Part shown: positions 1 to 8,547 of the stretch, in pieces
Layout of the letters: every line of letters starts with the position of its first letter
Numbering within the stretch: position 1 is the stretch's first letter
NCBI GenBank assembly: GCA_038502055.1
Contig: JAXRKN010000024.1
Coordinates: 62,001-126,000 of the forward strand
From: Tanytarsus gracilentus
Taxonomy: Eukaryota; Arthropoda; Insecta; Diptera; Chironomidae
DNA length: 64,000 nucleotides
Reading direction: 5' to 3'
Notes under the pieces: model-generated
What the model was told of the DNA's origin: nothing
What the model saw: only the letters and a program-made list of their open reading frames with translations
Database searches by the model: none
Translations under genes and position numbers: made by a program

Positions 1-654
1 AATTTTGACGGTTAATTTAAAAATTCTCAAAATTTCTCGCAAAATGTTTTCATAATTTTTAATTTCAGTTAAAAATTCGCCATCTGCTTTTTAAGATCCC
101 TCTCGCAGCAATAAATTAATTCAATTCTTATTAAAACTGTACCAAAAAAATCCTTTTCAGGATTTGTCAACTTCAGCATCCTGTCCCGATCTCATCTCGT
201 CCAACAAAAGAATTTTCGCGCTTAAAAAGATGAAAAACTTGATAAATTTGCAAGAGAAAGGAGAAAAATGTGGACGCGATTTGAGAGATGAGTGAGTCGG
301 TCAGTTGATTGTCACCCAGAGAAAAAATCCTCATGAGGGGTCGAAAAACTTGTTTGATGAGAATGTGCTAATGAGATTCAAATGAATGGGTTTTGACTAT
401 TGAATTTTTTAATGAATTTCAAAGGGGTGAAAAAATTTCAAAGAATTTAATTTAATTAAAAATAATTAATTAATAATTTGAATTAAAAAAATAATTAATT
501 CGTTGACTGAAAATTTCTTTAAACTTTTTGCAGCTTTGAGTAGAAAATAAAATTAACGGTTTTTTAAAATTAAAATTTTATTTTATATTTTTGACTCATA
601 GATGTCGCTTTTTGCTATAAAATTAGTTTTTCAACGATAAATTAATTAATTTTT
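1..654. other. Intergenic, no gene seen
   Basis: A+T-rich sequence with no open frame I can support. A somewhat more complex stretch near 160-310 has no clear exon signature. It lies beyond the 3' end of the minus-strand membrane protein gene that ends at 655. Confidence 0.5.
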
Positions 655-1587
655 TCACAATTCAGTCATTTTGAGCTTATTTAAAGTAATTTCTGATTTT
701 CTTCTCGACTTCACAGTCAATTCGTCCTTTAAATCCTTTTGAAACTCATCCAAAGTTCCATGAACTGATTTTGTCATTAAAGCTCTCGATTCACTTTCAT
801 CTTTTTCACTCAATCTCACTGCGACTTCATCAATTTTTGATGATCCTCGAAGTATTTTGAGTGGTTGCTTCTTCTTGATGTATTTTGCAAGTCGAATTGA
901 TTGAATTAAAATCACAAAAATTTTAATTGGAATTAAAACCGCAAGAATGACCATAAAAATTCTTATTCGATCAACAATCACTCGAAGTTCAATGAGTTCA
1001 GATCGATCGATTGAAAATGTTGAATTTAATTCTAAAAGTTGATTTTGAAAGTTTAAAATTTGTTGCTTTAAAATTGCAATCTCATTTTTGTCATTCAATG
1101 AATTTTGAAATGAAACTTCAAGGTTGATTTTTTCAGTTGTAATTTCATCAAAAACATCCGTGGGTGAATCAGTCGATGAATCATTTGGAAGTGATGAAGT
1201 TGAGGATTCACTTAAAATTTCACTCATCATCGTTGGATTTTGTGAGGATTGACATGATGAAAATTTGATGAAGTAAAATGATCTAAAATTAGAAAAAATT
1301 AAAATTTTAATAAATTTTTTTCAAAGATTTCTCATTTTTTAAATTTTTAAATTTAAGATTTGAAAATTGTCAAAACTTTTTTTATTTTTTTGGTATTTGA
1401 TGTTAACAAATGGGTAGCTCTCGGTTATCTTTCGGTCCTGGTCAGACGCAAACCTGTGAAGCTTTCGTCCTCAACGTAATTCTTGCATAAATTTTTTTAA
1501 ACGTAAATTTTAAAATTTTCAACTCTTTCCTTAAAAAAATTTCAAAGTTTGAACTTACAAAACTAAAACAATAAAATTTGATTTCAT
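655..1587 (-). CDS. Single-pass coiled-coil membrane protein (tail without tyrosine motifs)
   Basis: Two coding exons: 1559-1587 and 655-1282, joined in phase 2, giving about 218 residues. The first exon encodes MKSNFIVLV, followed by a perfect gtaagt donor; the second continues the hydrophobic signal peptide, ending near SSCQSSQ. A Ser/Thr/Asp-rich segment and a heptad-like stretch (about residues 60-110) precede one membrane segment (about 116-138, IRIFMVILAVLIPIKIFVIL) and a basic, charged tail of about 80 residues. Unlike its neighbours the tail has only one tyrosine, next to the membrane. It is head-to-head with the gene at 2056 and shares its overall plan and intron position, so the two are probably paralogues, perhaps dimer partners. 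I recognise no named family. Function is inference. Confidence 0.72.
1408..1492. other. Less A+T-rich island inside intron
   Basis: Within the single intron of the gene at 655-1587, about 85 bases are far less A+T-rich and more complex than the surrounding intron. No open frame, tRNA shape or terminal inverted repeat was found. It could be a regulatory element, a small RNA or a decayed transposon. Confidence 0.35.
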
Positions 1588-1697
1588 TTTGATGATTTTA
1601 AATTAAATTTCAATCAAATAAAATTCATGAACTTTTTAGTTCAACAGACAATTCCAAACTGATCACTTAAAGTTGAATAATTTTCATTTATTTAAAT

Positions 1698-1853
1698 TCA
1701 GAGATGGAAAATTACATAAAAAATTCAAAAAATTCACATAACCTAATTTAATTTTGTGAAATTAAATGAAATCTGTTTTAAAATGCAATTAATTAAATTT
1801 TATTTTTTTAAATGTAAATTTTACTCGATCAAAATGTAATTTTCCATCTCTGA
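1698..1853. mobile_element. 156-bp MITE with 20-bp perfect terminal inverted repeats
   Basis: TCAGAGATGGAAAATTACAT at 1698-1717 recurs as its exact reverse complement at 1834-1853. Both ends are flanked by TTAAAT (1692-1697 and 1854-1859), a likely 6-bp target duplication. It encodes nothing. It sits in the divergent promoter region between the genes starting at 1587 (minus) and 2056 (plus). A half-similar sequence (TTTCCCATCTCTGAATTT) lies near 29519. Confidence 0.8.
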
Positions 1854-2055
1854 TTAAATTATTTTAGCTTAAACCGCAAAATAAGATAGAAAATTATTAA
1901 TGATCAATTTTTTTAAAAATAAAATTGTGATTTATGGGAAAAACTGAATAATTTTTATTTTTACTCAGAGATTTAATTTTAATTGAAAACAAAAATTAAT
2001 TTTTAGTGGAGATTTAAATTTTAAAACAGAAACAAGCAAAAAATTTAATCTAAAA

Positions 2056-2972
2056 ATGGATAAGAAAATTTTAATGTGAGATTTTTACATAATTTTAAAA
2101 AAAATCGAATTTATTTAAAAAAATTAAATTTCAAAATTATTTAAAAAAATTAAAATTCAAAATTTATCAATTTTTTTCAGATCACTTTTAATTTTTTCCT
2201 TGATTCAATTTTGTTCAAGTCAAAAAGAAATTAATAAGGCTTCAATGAGTGATTCTCAAACAATTATGCAAATTAATTCTGACTTTGAACTTAGTTCCAA
2301 AATGGAAAAAATCCTTCTCCAGTTGCAAGAAACACTTAACAGCGTTGCATCAATCAGTCGCAAGGTGGATGGACTCGAAAATTTTAGCAAAAAACTTGAA
2401 AAAAAATTCAAAGAAATTTCTTCAAAAATTAAAAATAATTCGGAAAAAAATGACGAATTGATAACAGAAAAAACTGAAAATTCTTCAAACTTAAAAGTTG
2501 AAAATCTCGAAATAATTTTGATAATTTTTTCATCAATTCTCGTAATTTTTATCGTCATCTTCGTAATTTTTGTGGTTTACGTCATCAAAAAATTCAAATT
2601 TATCTCGAAAAATCCGACGACGATTCACAATCCCGGATATGATGGAAGATCCAACCCACTAAGAATTCTACAAATGTCAAAAACTGAAGCGACATCAAAC
2701 GCGACTGAAAATTGCGAAAATATCTACGAAGATCCTTCCGCACTTCAAAATCCGCCAGCTGAAAATGTCTATGACGATATCGTTTACTCACAGAACAATC
2801 GAGGACAAGAAATTGTGAGAATTAATGGAAAAGAATATTTGAGATTTAACGGAAGTGAATTTGACAAATCTCAAGCGATCAAAAAAGGTAAAAAATTTAA
2901 TTTTTTTTAGAAATTAATTTTTAAATTTAAATATTTTCAGAGTATGACAAATTAAATCATTTTGAGAGCTGA
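2056..2972 (+). CDS. Single-pass coiled-coil receptor-like protein with tyrosine-motif tail
   Basis: Three exons: 2056-2075, 2181-2887 and 2941-2972, phases 2 and 1, about 252 residues. The start encodes MDKKILI and the second exon completes the signal peptide (SLLIFSLIQFCSSQ). The ectodomain of about 90 residues is coiled-coil-like (METL/LENF/LEKKF repeats, then Lys/Glu/Asn-rich). One strong membrane segment spans about 117-142. The tail of about 110 residues carries NPGY (Y160), IYEDP (Y189), VYDDI (Y204), VYSQ (Y209) and EYLRF (Y226). These resemble PTB (NPxY) and SH2 (YxxP, YxxI) ligands. NPGY and YLR also occur in the LRR receptor at 5848-7281, suggesting exchange or shared ancestry of tails. 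It is divergent from the gene at 655-1587. Signalling function is inferred from short motifs only. Confidence 0.78.
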
Positions 2973-3108
2973 AAAATTTATTAAAGATTAACATAACATT
3001 TTTGAATTAATTTGGAAGATTTTAAGATTTATTTAAAAAATTACATTTTTTAGTTAAAATTTATTTTTCATAATTCATAAAAAAATGGGTCCGTCTTAGA
3101 TGTGATTA

Positions 3109-3232
3109 CAGTGTGCTACCACCTTGTCTCATGTCAATCAATCAAGTTAAATTTTAATTAACTATTCAAGAATTTAAAAAAATTATAAAATTTTACTGAT
3201 TGATTAGTTGATGACTAAGAGGTAGCACGCTG
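3109..3232. mobile_element. 124-bp MITE, CAGTGTGCTACC family
   Basis: Imperfect terminal inverted repeats of about 38 bp begin CAGTGTGCTACC at the left and CAGCGTGCTACC at the right on the reverse strand, each followed by a TTGTC/TAGTC motif and an AATCAATCA block. The CAGTG start is reminiscent of hAT ends, but I see no convincing 8-bp duplication. Related partial copies lie near 3996-4058, 13951-14007 and 48909-48964. All share GTCCGT(T/C)T upstream, so the true element may be longer. Confidence 0.65.
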
Positions 3233-3251
3233 AAAAGTTACAAATTATTAT

Positions 3252-3842
3252 TTAAATTTTCTCAGCAAATTTTCCCCTCGACAACTTCAAGTTTTTTGAT
3301 GTATTTGCACTTAAACTTCTTCCATATTTTCCGCTCATGTCCAGGTAAGTGTCGTCCTTCGAAGTTCGATCGATCATCCTCGGTGAGCTCATGATTTCAT
3401 AATTGCTGTCAGGTACATTCAGTCTCGAGCAACTATTCCATATCGCAGGTTTTCTTTGTGGAAGTTCGGGTGAAACTCTGACTGGTGGAAATCGAGGTGT
3501 GTCATAACTAACTCGATCAGGTGTTGGAGTTTTTGTGAGAGTTTCTTGCGATGAATGGAATGAGGTTAGCGGAAGATAAAGATTTTTAGTTTGTCGGTTG
3601 GATTGCGAGTCAGAAATTTTGTGCTGAGAATTTGAAGAAAAAACTGGTTTTTGAGTTTCGATTGGAGGCGTGACCACGACATTGACAGGCGAAACTTCGA
3701 CTGTTCTCTCTTGATTCCTCAATAATTGATTTTTCTTCTTAATTTGATTGATTACGTAAATAATTCCGATGAAAATTGCAAGTAAAATTATGATGGCAAT
3801 TATGCAGAAAATTAAAATCCAATCGCTACAATTTCCATCCAT
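3252..3842 (-). CDS. Transmembrane adaptor-like protein with SH2/SH3-ligand tail
   Basis: One coding exon of 196 residues. The first in-frame ATG is at 3842; upstream the frame continues only from a GTG and crosses a plausible acceptor (ttcag), so a 5'UTR intron is likely. The protein has a seven-residue outside segment, one membrane span (about 8-33) and then a tail of about 160 residues. The tail holds YLPL (Y89), YDTP (Y113), the class II SH3 ligand PELPQR (125-130), YEIM (Y148) and YLDM (Y166). YxxM is the PI3-kinase p85 SH2 consensus and YxxP the Crk/Nck type. This layout, tiny ectodomain plus multi-tyrosine tail, is that of vertebrate transmembrane adaptors such as LAT or PAG, but I see no sequence homology and propose analogy only. 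It lies between the receptor genes at 2056-2972 and 4188-5532. Confidence 0.72.
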   Translation of the reverse strand: MDGNCSDWILIFCIIAIIILLAIFIGIIYVINQIKKKNQLLRNQERTVEVSPVNVVVTPPIETQKPVFSSNSQHKISDSQSNRQTKNLYLPLTSFHSSQETLTKTPTPDRVSYDTPRFPPVRVSPELPQRKPAIWNSCSRLNVPDSNYEIMSSPRMIDRTSKDDTYLDMSGKYGRSLSANTSKNLKLSRGKFAEKI

Positions 3843-3995
3843 CTTGCCCTGAATTTTATTGTAAACTGCTTTAATTTTGTGAAAAATCACTTTTAAATCT
3901 CTCGTGACATTGAGTTTGTGGTTTTACTATCATTGACTGTGACGTAAATTTTTTGAATCATTTTGTTTGCTTGAATTTAAAATTAAAAAATATTT

Positions 3996-4058
3996 GAGTC
4001 CGTTTCCACATAAAAATCAAGTGTGGCTACCTTTTTGTCAAATATAAATCAATCAATT
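3996..4058 (+). repeat. Partial copy of the CTACC/AATCAATCAA repeat
   Basis: GTCCGTTT, then GTGTGGCTACCTTTTTGTC and AATCAATCAATT follow the same order as in the element at 3089-3232. Only one end is recognisable, so it is a solo or decayed copy. Confidence 0.55.
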
Positions 4059-4187
4059 AACAAAGAAATTTTCAGGGACGGGTAAAATTTTTCAGGATTT
4101 TATTTTCGATTCTTAAAACTAAAAATTTATCACAGAAATTTTCTTTTTTAAGTCTTTTCAATAATTTTTGTGATTTTCGATATTTTT

Positions 4188-5532
4188 TTATACTTCACAA
4201 GTGTTCGCAACTGTGAATTTTTTTTCTACATTTTCTGATATCGTCGGAATATTTTTGTCGTCCATAAAATTCTCATAAAGTTCGTCATTTGTCGAGGCAG
4301 CTCTAATTTTTTTATAAAAAGGCCAAACGAGATAAAAAACAATCGCGATGATGGAAATTCCGAGCACTGTCATGAAAATATTTGTGTCGGCTACGAAAAT
4401 TCGATTTTTACTGTTGACTTGATGAAGCTTTTTGAGAATTTCGTCGTTCGGATTTTTGAGATTTTCGATTTGAATTTGATGTTCGATTTTAGATTTTTGG
4501 AATTCAGCCGTGAGGTGATCGATGTCGGTAAAGCAGATTTCGTAAATTGAAGTTAAGTCGGTGATGATTGACGAGTGACATTGGTTCGATTGGAGATTGA
4601 GAGTTTTGAGGTTTTTGAGGTGGTCAAATGAGTTTTGGTTGATGAAACGAATTTTATTGCCACTAAAATCAATGGTTTGAAGTTTCACGTTCGATTTCAG
4701 CAAATTTCTCTCGATTAATTCAATTTTGTTGCTTGATAAATCGAGATTGATTAAATTTTGGAGATTTTTAAGCTGAACTTCGTGAATTTGCTTTAAATTT
4801 CCATTTTGAATTGTTAAATCTTCAAGTTTGGGGAAAAATTGATGAAAATTTGCTGGCATGACTTCAAAATTGATGTTTTTGGATTTTAAAATTAAAACGT
4901 CGGAATTAAATTTTCCTTCTCGATGATCGCCAGAAATTCTGATGATTTTTAATAATGACGATTCGATTTTGAATGAGTCTAAAATTTTAAAATAAGAAAT
5001 TAAAATTTTTTGTACTAACTTTTTTGAAAAAATTCTTATTAGAAAATTTATTCAAAAAATCTCACTAGAAAAATATATCAAAAAAAAATTCTTACTAGAA
5101 AAATTTATTAAAAAAATTCTTACTAGAAAATTTATTTAAAAAAATTCTTACTAGAAAAATTTATCAAAAAATTGCAACTCACCGAAATTATTTTCGAACT
5201 CATCGTCATTAAATTCAAATTTTGACGTCAATTCAAATCCAGTCACGTTGCAAAAATATTTTTCGTTTTCATCAAAACCAAAAGAACATTTTAGGGAAGC
5301 TGATGATGCATCACAGTTGTGACTAATGAAAACTAAGATTGAAATAAAAAACCTTAAAAGGAAATAAAAAACAATTAAAAAAATTTAAATTAAAATTATT
5401 TTTTGGGCGTTTTAAATATTTTTGATACTTTCAAAATTTAAATGTTTGGATTTAAATTTTTTATCCCGAACAATTTTATGATTTTTTGATGATGTTAAAA
5501 AAATTTGATACTCACAATGCGAATTTTTTCAT
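4188..5532 (-). CDS. LRR single-pass receptor with short tail (YENF motif)
   Basis: Three exons: 5516-5532 (MKKFA plus two bases), 5183-5352 and 4188-4978, phases 2 and 1, about 325 residues. The signal peptide is split by the first intron (MKKFALFFISILVFISHNC). An N-terminal pair C-S-F-G-F ... Y-F-C resembles the C-x-F/Y...Y-x-C motif of the other LRR genes here, followed by an ISGDHREGKFNSDVL segment. Several leucine-rich repeats (about residues 110-205) end in a C...C cap. A membrane span lies at about 263-283. The tail of about 42 residues includes ELYENF (Y297), a pYxN Grb2-SH2-type motif. The ligand is unknown. It is in tandem with the related receptor at 5848-7281, with 315 bases between them. 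Confidence 0.8.
5020..5172. repeat. Tandem repeat, about 27-33 bp unit, in intron
   Basis: About five imperfect copies of a unit built on ATTCTTACTAGAAAAATTTA lie within the second intron of the LRR gene at 4188-5532. Copies differ in length of A runs and by a few substitutions. Confidence 0.75.
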
Positions 5533-5847
5533 TCTAACTCGTCGATGAAACAATTTTTTAACTTTGATAATTTTAATTATTTTAATTTCTCAAAAAATCC
5601 AAATTCGTTATCACAAAACTTTTTTGATTTCAAATTATTCGTTTGATAATTAAAAACTTTTGTTCACATTTGAAATTTTACGAGTTGTTTGTTCGAGTTT
5701 TTAATCTAAAGTGTTTTTTCTCTCTTTATGATTGTTTTTTGAATTAAAACTTTTCCATATTTTTTACATTAATCATTTAGAAATTCGAATCATTCGGTGA
5801 GTAATCATTTCTGAGCTTTGATTGACGTTCAATTTTTTTAAACAATT

Positions 5848-7281
5848 TTAAACTCTTTCATAAATATTTTCTTCAATTTCTTCATAAAAAGGTTGAGAGT
5901 CCATCCTTAGGTAGTCAGGATTCGAAAAATGTATCGGCTCTTCATATGACGAATATCCAGGATTTGTCAAAACAGTCTGCAAAAAATTAAAGAAGAATGA
6001 AATTAATTTTTGAGGTTTCAATTTTTTTAAATAATTTCAAAATTCTGAAAATTTAAAGAAATCAATTTTACCTGTTGAACTGCTGAACTATAAGAAATAT
6101 TTTCAACAATCGGTTCCTTAAAAATAAATTTTACATTATTATAAAAATTAAAAAAAATTAAATCAGGGGCGGTAAACTCAAAATAATTTAATTGGATATT
6201 TTTAAATATTTATCAGTTAACATTTAACATTTAAATATTTTATAAAATCGAATTTCAAAATTATGAGTTTCCCACCCCTCATTTTTAAAAAATTAAATTC
6301 ACCACTTCTTTTTTCTTTTTTCTCAAACACAAAATGATGACGATGATACACAAAACGATCAAAATCAAAGCCAGTAAAATAATTAAAATCAAATAAAAAT
6401 TTGACGGAAAATTTTCTTGTGAAATTTTTGGTGTCGTTGAAAAATTCGGAGTTGTTGACTCAGTTATTAAAGTTGTCGATGTAGATGGCAAAAAAGTTGT
6501 TGACATATCTTTTTTCCTGCACGTTTCTAAGAAATATTTTTGCTCCATCAAAACTTTGTGACTTTCAACGACAAAATTTTTCACGCAAATATTTTCCATA
6601 ATTTTTAAACTTTTTAGTTTCATTAAATTGTCAAAAGTGTCGGGATGAAGTTCGATAATTGCGTTTTTGTTGAGGTTTATAACCTCAAGATTTAGATTCA
6701 TCTCAAATAACTCTTTTTTAATGATTTTAATTCCATTTGATTCTAAATTAATTTGTTCCAGTCCTAAAATCAACTCAATGTCACTTTTGTTGATTTCCAG
6801 CAAATTTGAACTCGTGATAGATAAAATTTTCAGTTTAGAGAAAACACTGCCGAAGTTGATCGGAAAGAAATTCATCGTCATATCGCTCATTAAAAATGTT
6901 TCCATATCGTTGAGTGAAATATAACTTTTAGAAGACGAACAATTGATGATCAGATTTGATTTTGTGACTCTTGGATTTTCTTTCACGGCACAATGAAGAT
7001 TTGAATAAAAATGTAAGCATTCAAAGCAAATTTGAGCATTTGTTTGATTGGAAATGAAAATAATCATTAAAAGTGTTGAAAACCTTGAAAGAGTTTTAGA
7101 AATTATTGAAAATTATGAAAATTATTAAAAATTAGAAAAACTATAAAAATTATTAAAAATAATGAAAATAAAAAAAATTATAAAAAATTATTAATTTGCA
7201 AATATCCAATTTAATTTTTTCTAGTTTCCCACCCCTTGTAGTTTTTTATATAAAATGTTTTTACCATTTAATATTTAACAT
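5848..7281 (-). CDS. LRR single-pass receptor with dense phosphotyrosine-motif tail
   Basis: Four exons: 7265-7281, 6303-7083, 6072-6116 and 5848-5976; phases 2, 0, 0; about 323 residues. The start encodes MLNIK, then W-FSTLLMIIFISNQTNAQ completes the signal peptide. The ectodomain has cysteines at C-F-E-C, C and C, about four LRRs, a C...C cap and a Thr/Ser-rich stalk. The membrane span is about 235-259, then RKKKK. The tail is encoded by two small 3' exons. It has ISYSS, NPGY (Y289), YEEP (Y292), NPDYLRM (Y303, both NPxY and YxxM), FYEEI (Y312, the optimal Src-family SH2 ligand) and IYERV (Y320). At the main exon end gaa|gtg|gtgaat, a donor one codon earlier is possible. No intracellular enzyme or TIR domain is present, so it is not Toll. 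Ligand and partners are unknown. Confidence 0.8.
6165..6279. mobile_element. 115-bp MITE with AGGGG(T/C)GG-AAACTCA ends, in intron
   Basis: AGGGGCGGTAAACTCAAAATAAT at the left matches, inverted, ATTATGAGTTTCCCACCCCT at the right. It lies in the intron between the main and third exons of the LRR gene at 5848-7281. Single ends of the same type occur near 7224, 9970, 29445, 42908 and 53211. Confidence 0.65.
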
Positions 7282-7579
7282 TTTTTTAAAAAACTTAACG
7301 CCTTAAAATTTTTTTAACTTTCTCAATTTAAAACTAGTTTGCATACTAAATAAAAATAAAATAGTTATAAAAAATTTCTCCAATTAGTCTGTCGAAGACT
7401 AATGGGAAAAAAATTTAATCTGTGACTACTAAAAGTCAACAAACTTCACTGAATCATAATAAAATTATAAATTTATTTTTAATCAAAAATCACAAAATTA
7501 ATTAAAACAGTCATAGAGTGTAGCTGAAAACTGAGAGAACGACTAATTAATTAAATTTTTAAATAATTTTAGAGAAAAA
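7282..7579. promoter_or_regulatory. Divergent promoter interval with 8-bp-stem hairpin
   Basis: The interval separates the LRR receptor start (7281, minus) from the adaptor-like gene start (7580, plus). It contains a perfect inverted repeat, ATTAGTCT and AGACTAAT around a 5-base loop (7383-7403). A likely acceptor (ttttag) ends nine bases before the ATG at 7580, implying a 5'UTR intron. Co-regulation of the two genes is inference. Confidence 0.45.
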
Positions 7580-8341
7580 ATGATAAACGACATAAATTTC
7601 CTCAAAATTTCAATTTTCGTCCTTTTCGTTTTAATTCTTCTTCTTCTTTTCGTAACAATTTTCATCATCATCAAACTTTTTTCACTCAACCAAAAGCTCA
7701 AAAATTTAATTGAAGCCGGAATCGCTGATTCTACAAATTACGTTCCACTTGTGTCGAGTCAAAATCAGAATGCGAACAATTTTTACAACGACGAAAATGA
7801 CGGAATTTATGAAGATTTAAATTTAATTCGTGAAGAAACCAAAATCGCGCTGCCGAAGAAAGTTAGAAAAATTAGGCAGGGATTAATTCGCGAAGGTCAC
7901 TACGATGTCCCGAAAAAATTGAAGCGAGCGAGTCAAGAAGTGAAATTTCCGGCTGGACTCGAAAGCCCGAGTGTGGAAAAAAGTTTGAGATTGAGCGAAA
8001 AACAAAATGAAAAATTACCAAGTCCGCCAAAAAATCAAATAGGTTTAAAATTTGCGTTTACAGTCACTGAAATTGAGCCAGAAAATTATTCTCGAATTCG
8101 ACGTCAAAGAAAATCAAATTCGACGGATCTTTTAAGTTTTGGGACAATTCCAAGCAGTTCACCAGGAAAAGTTGCTGCGACAATCGGTTACTACAACACA
8201 TTTGAAGGAATTGATCGAGCAGCATCGACATCAACCGATGGAAATTATGAGAAAAATGGATCGATGAAGAGAAAAAAGAAAATTGATGATGAAAATTTAG
8301 ATAAGAAAAATTTTAATGAGATAAAAAATTTGAATTTTTAA
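7580..8341 (+). CDS. Transmembrane adaptor-like protein with multi-tyrosine tail
   Basis: One coding exon, 253 residues. The N-terminus goes straight into a long hydrophobic segment (about 7-34), leaving almost no ectodomain, followed by a basic, low-complexity cytoplasmic tail of about 215 residues. Motifs seen are NYVPL (Y54), GIYEDL (Y77, YxxL), HYDVP (Y108, the Crk/Abl-type YDxP), ENYSRI (Y170, ITIM-like), a PSPP segment, and YYNTF. The C-terminus is strongly Lys/Asn-rich. The plan matches the gene at 3252-3842 rather than the LRR receptors. It is divergent from the LRR receptor at 5848-7281. I could not match it to a named family. The hydrophobic N-terminus could be an uncleaved signal anchor or a cleaved signal peptide, which would change the interpretation. 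Confidence 0.7.
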   Translation: MINDINFLKISIFVLFVLILLLLFVTIFIIIKLFSLNQKLKNLIEAGIADSTNYVPLVSSQNQNANNFYNDENDGIYEDLNLIREETKIALPKKVRKIRQGLIREGHYDVPKKLKRASQEVKFPAGLESPSVEKSLRLSEKQNEKLPSPPKNQIGLKFAFTVTEIEPENYSRIRRQRKSNSTDLLSFGTIPSSSPGKVAATIGYYNTFEGIDRAASTSTDGNYEKNGSMKRKKKIDDENLDKKNFNEIKNLNF

Positions 8342-8547
8342 ATTTTGGTGATTTTAAATTTTTTTTAAAATTTGGATTTTTAAATCTAGTTCAAAAAATT
8401 TTAAAAATTCAATTCTAAAATTTTAAAAGTTAAATTAATTTTAAGATTTTTAAATATAAAATTTTGATCCTTTTTATTTTCGTATTTTTTAAAAAATTTT
8501 CAGGACAATTTTATCCAAATTCAGAAATTTAATCATCAAAAAAACTT

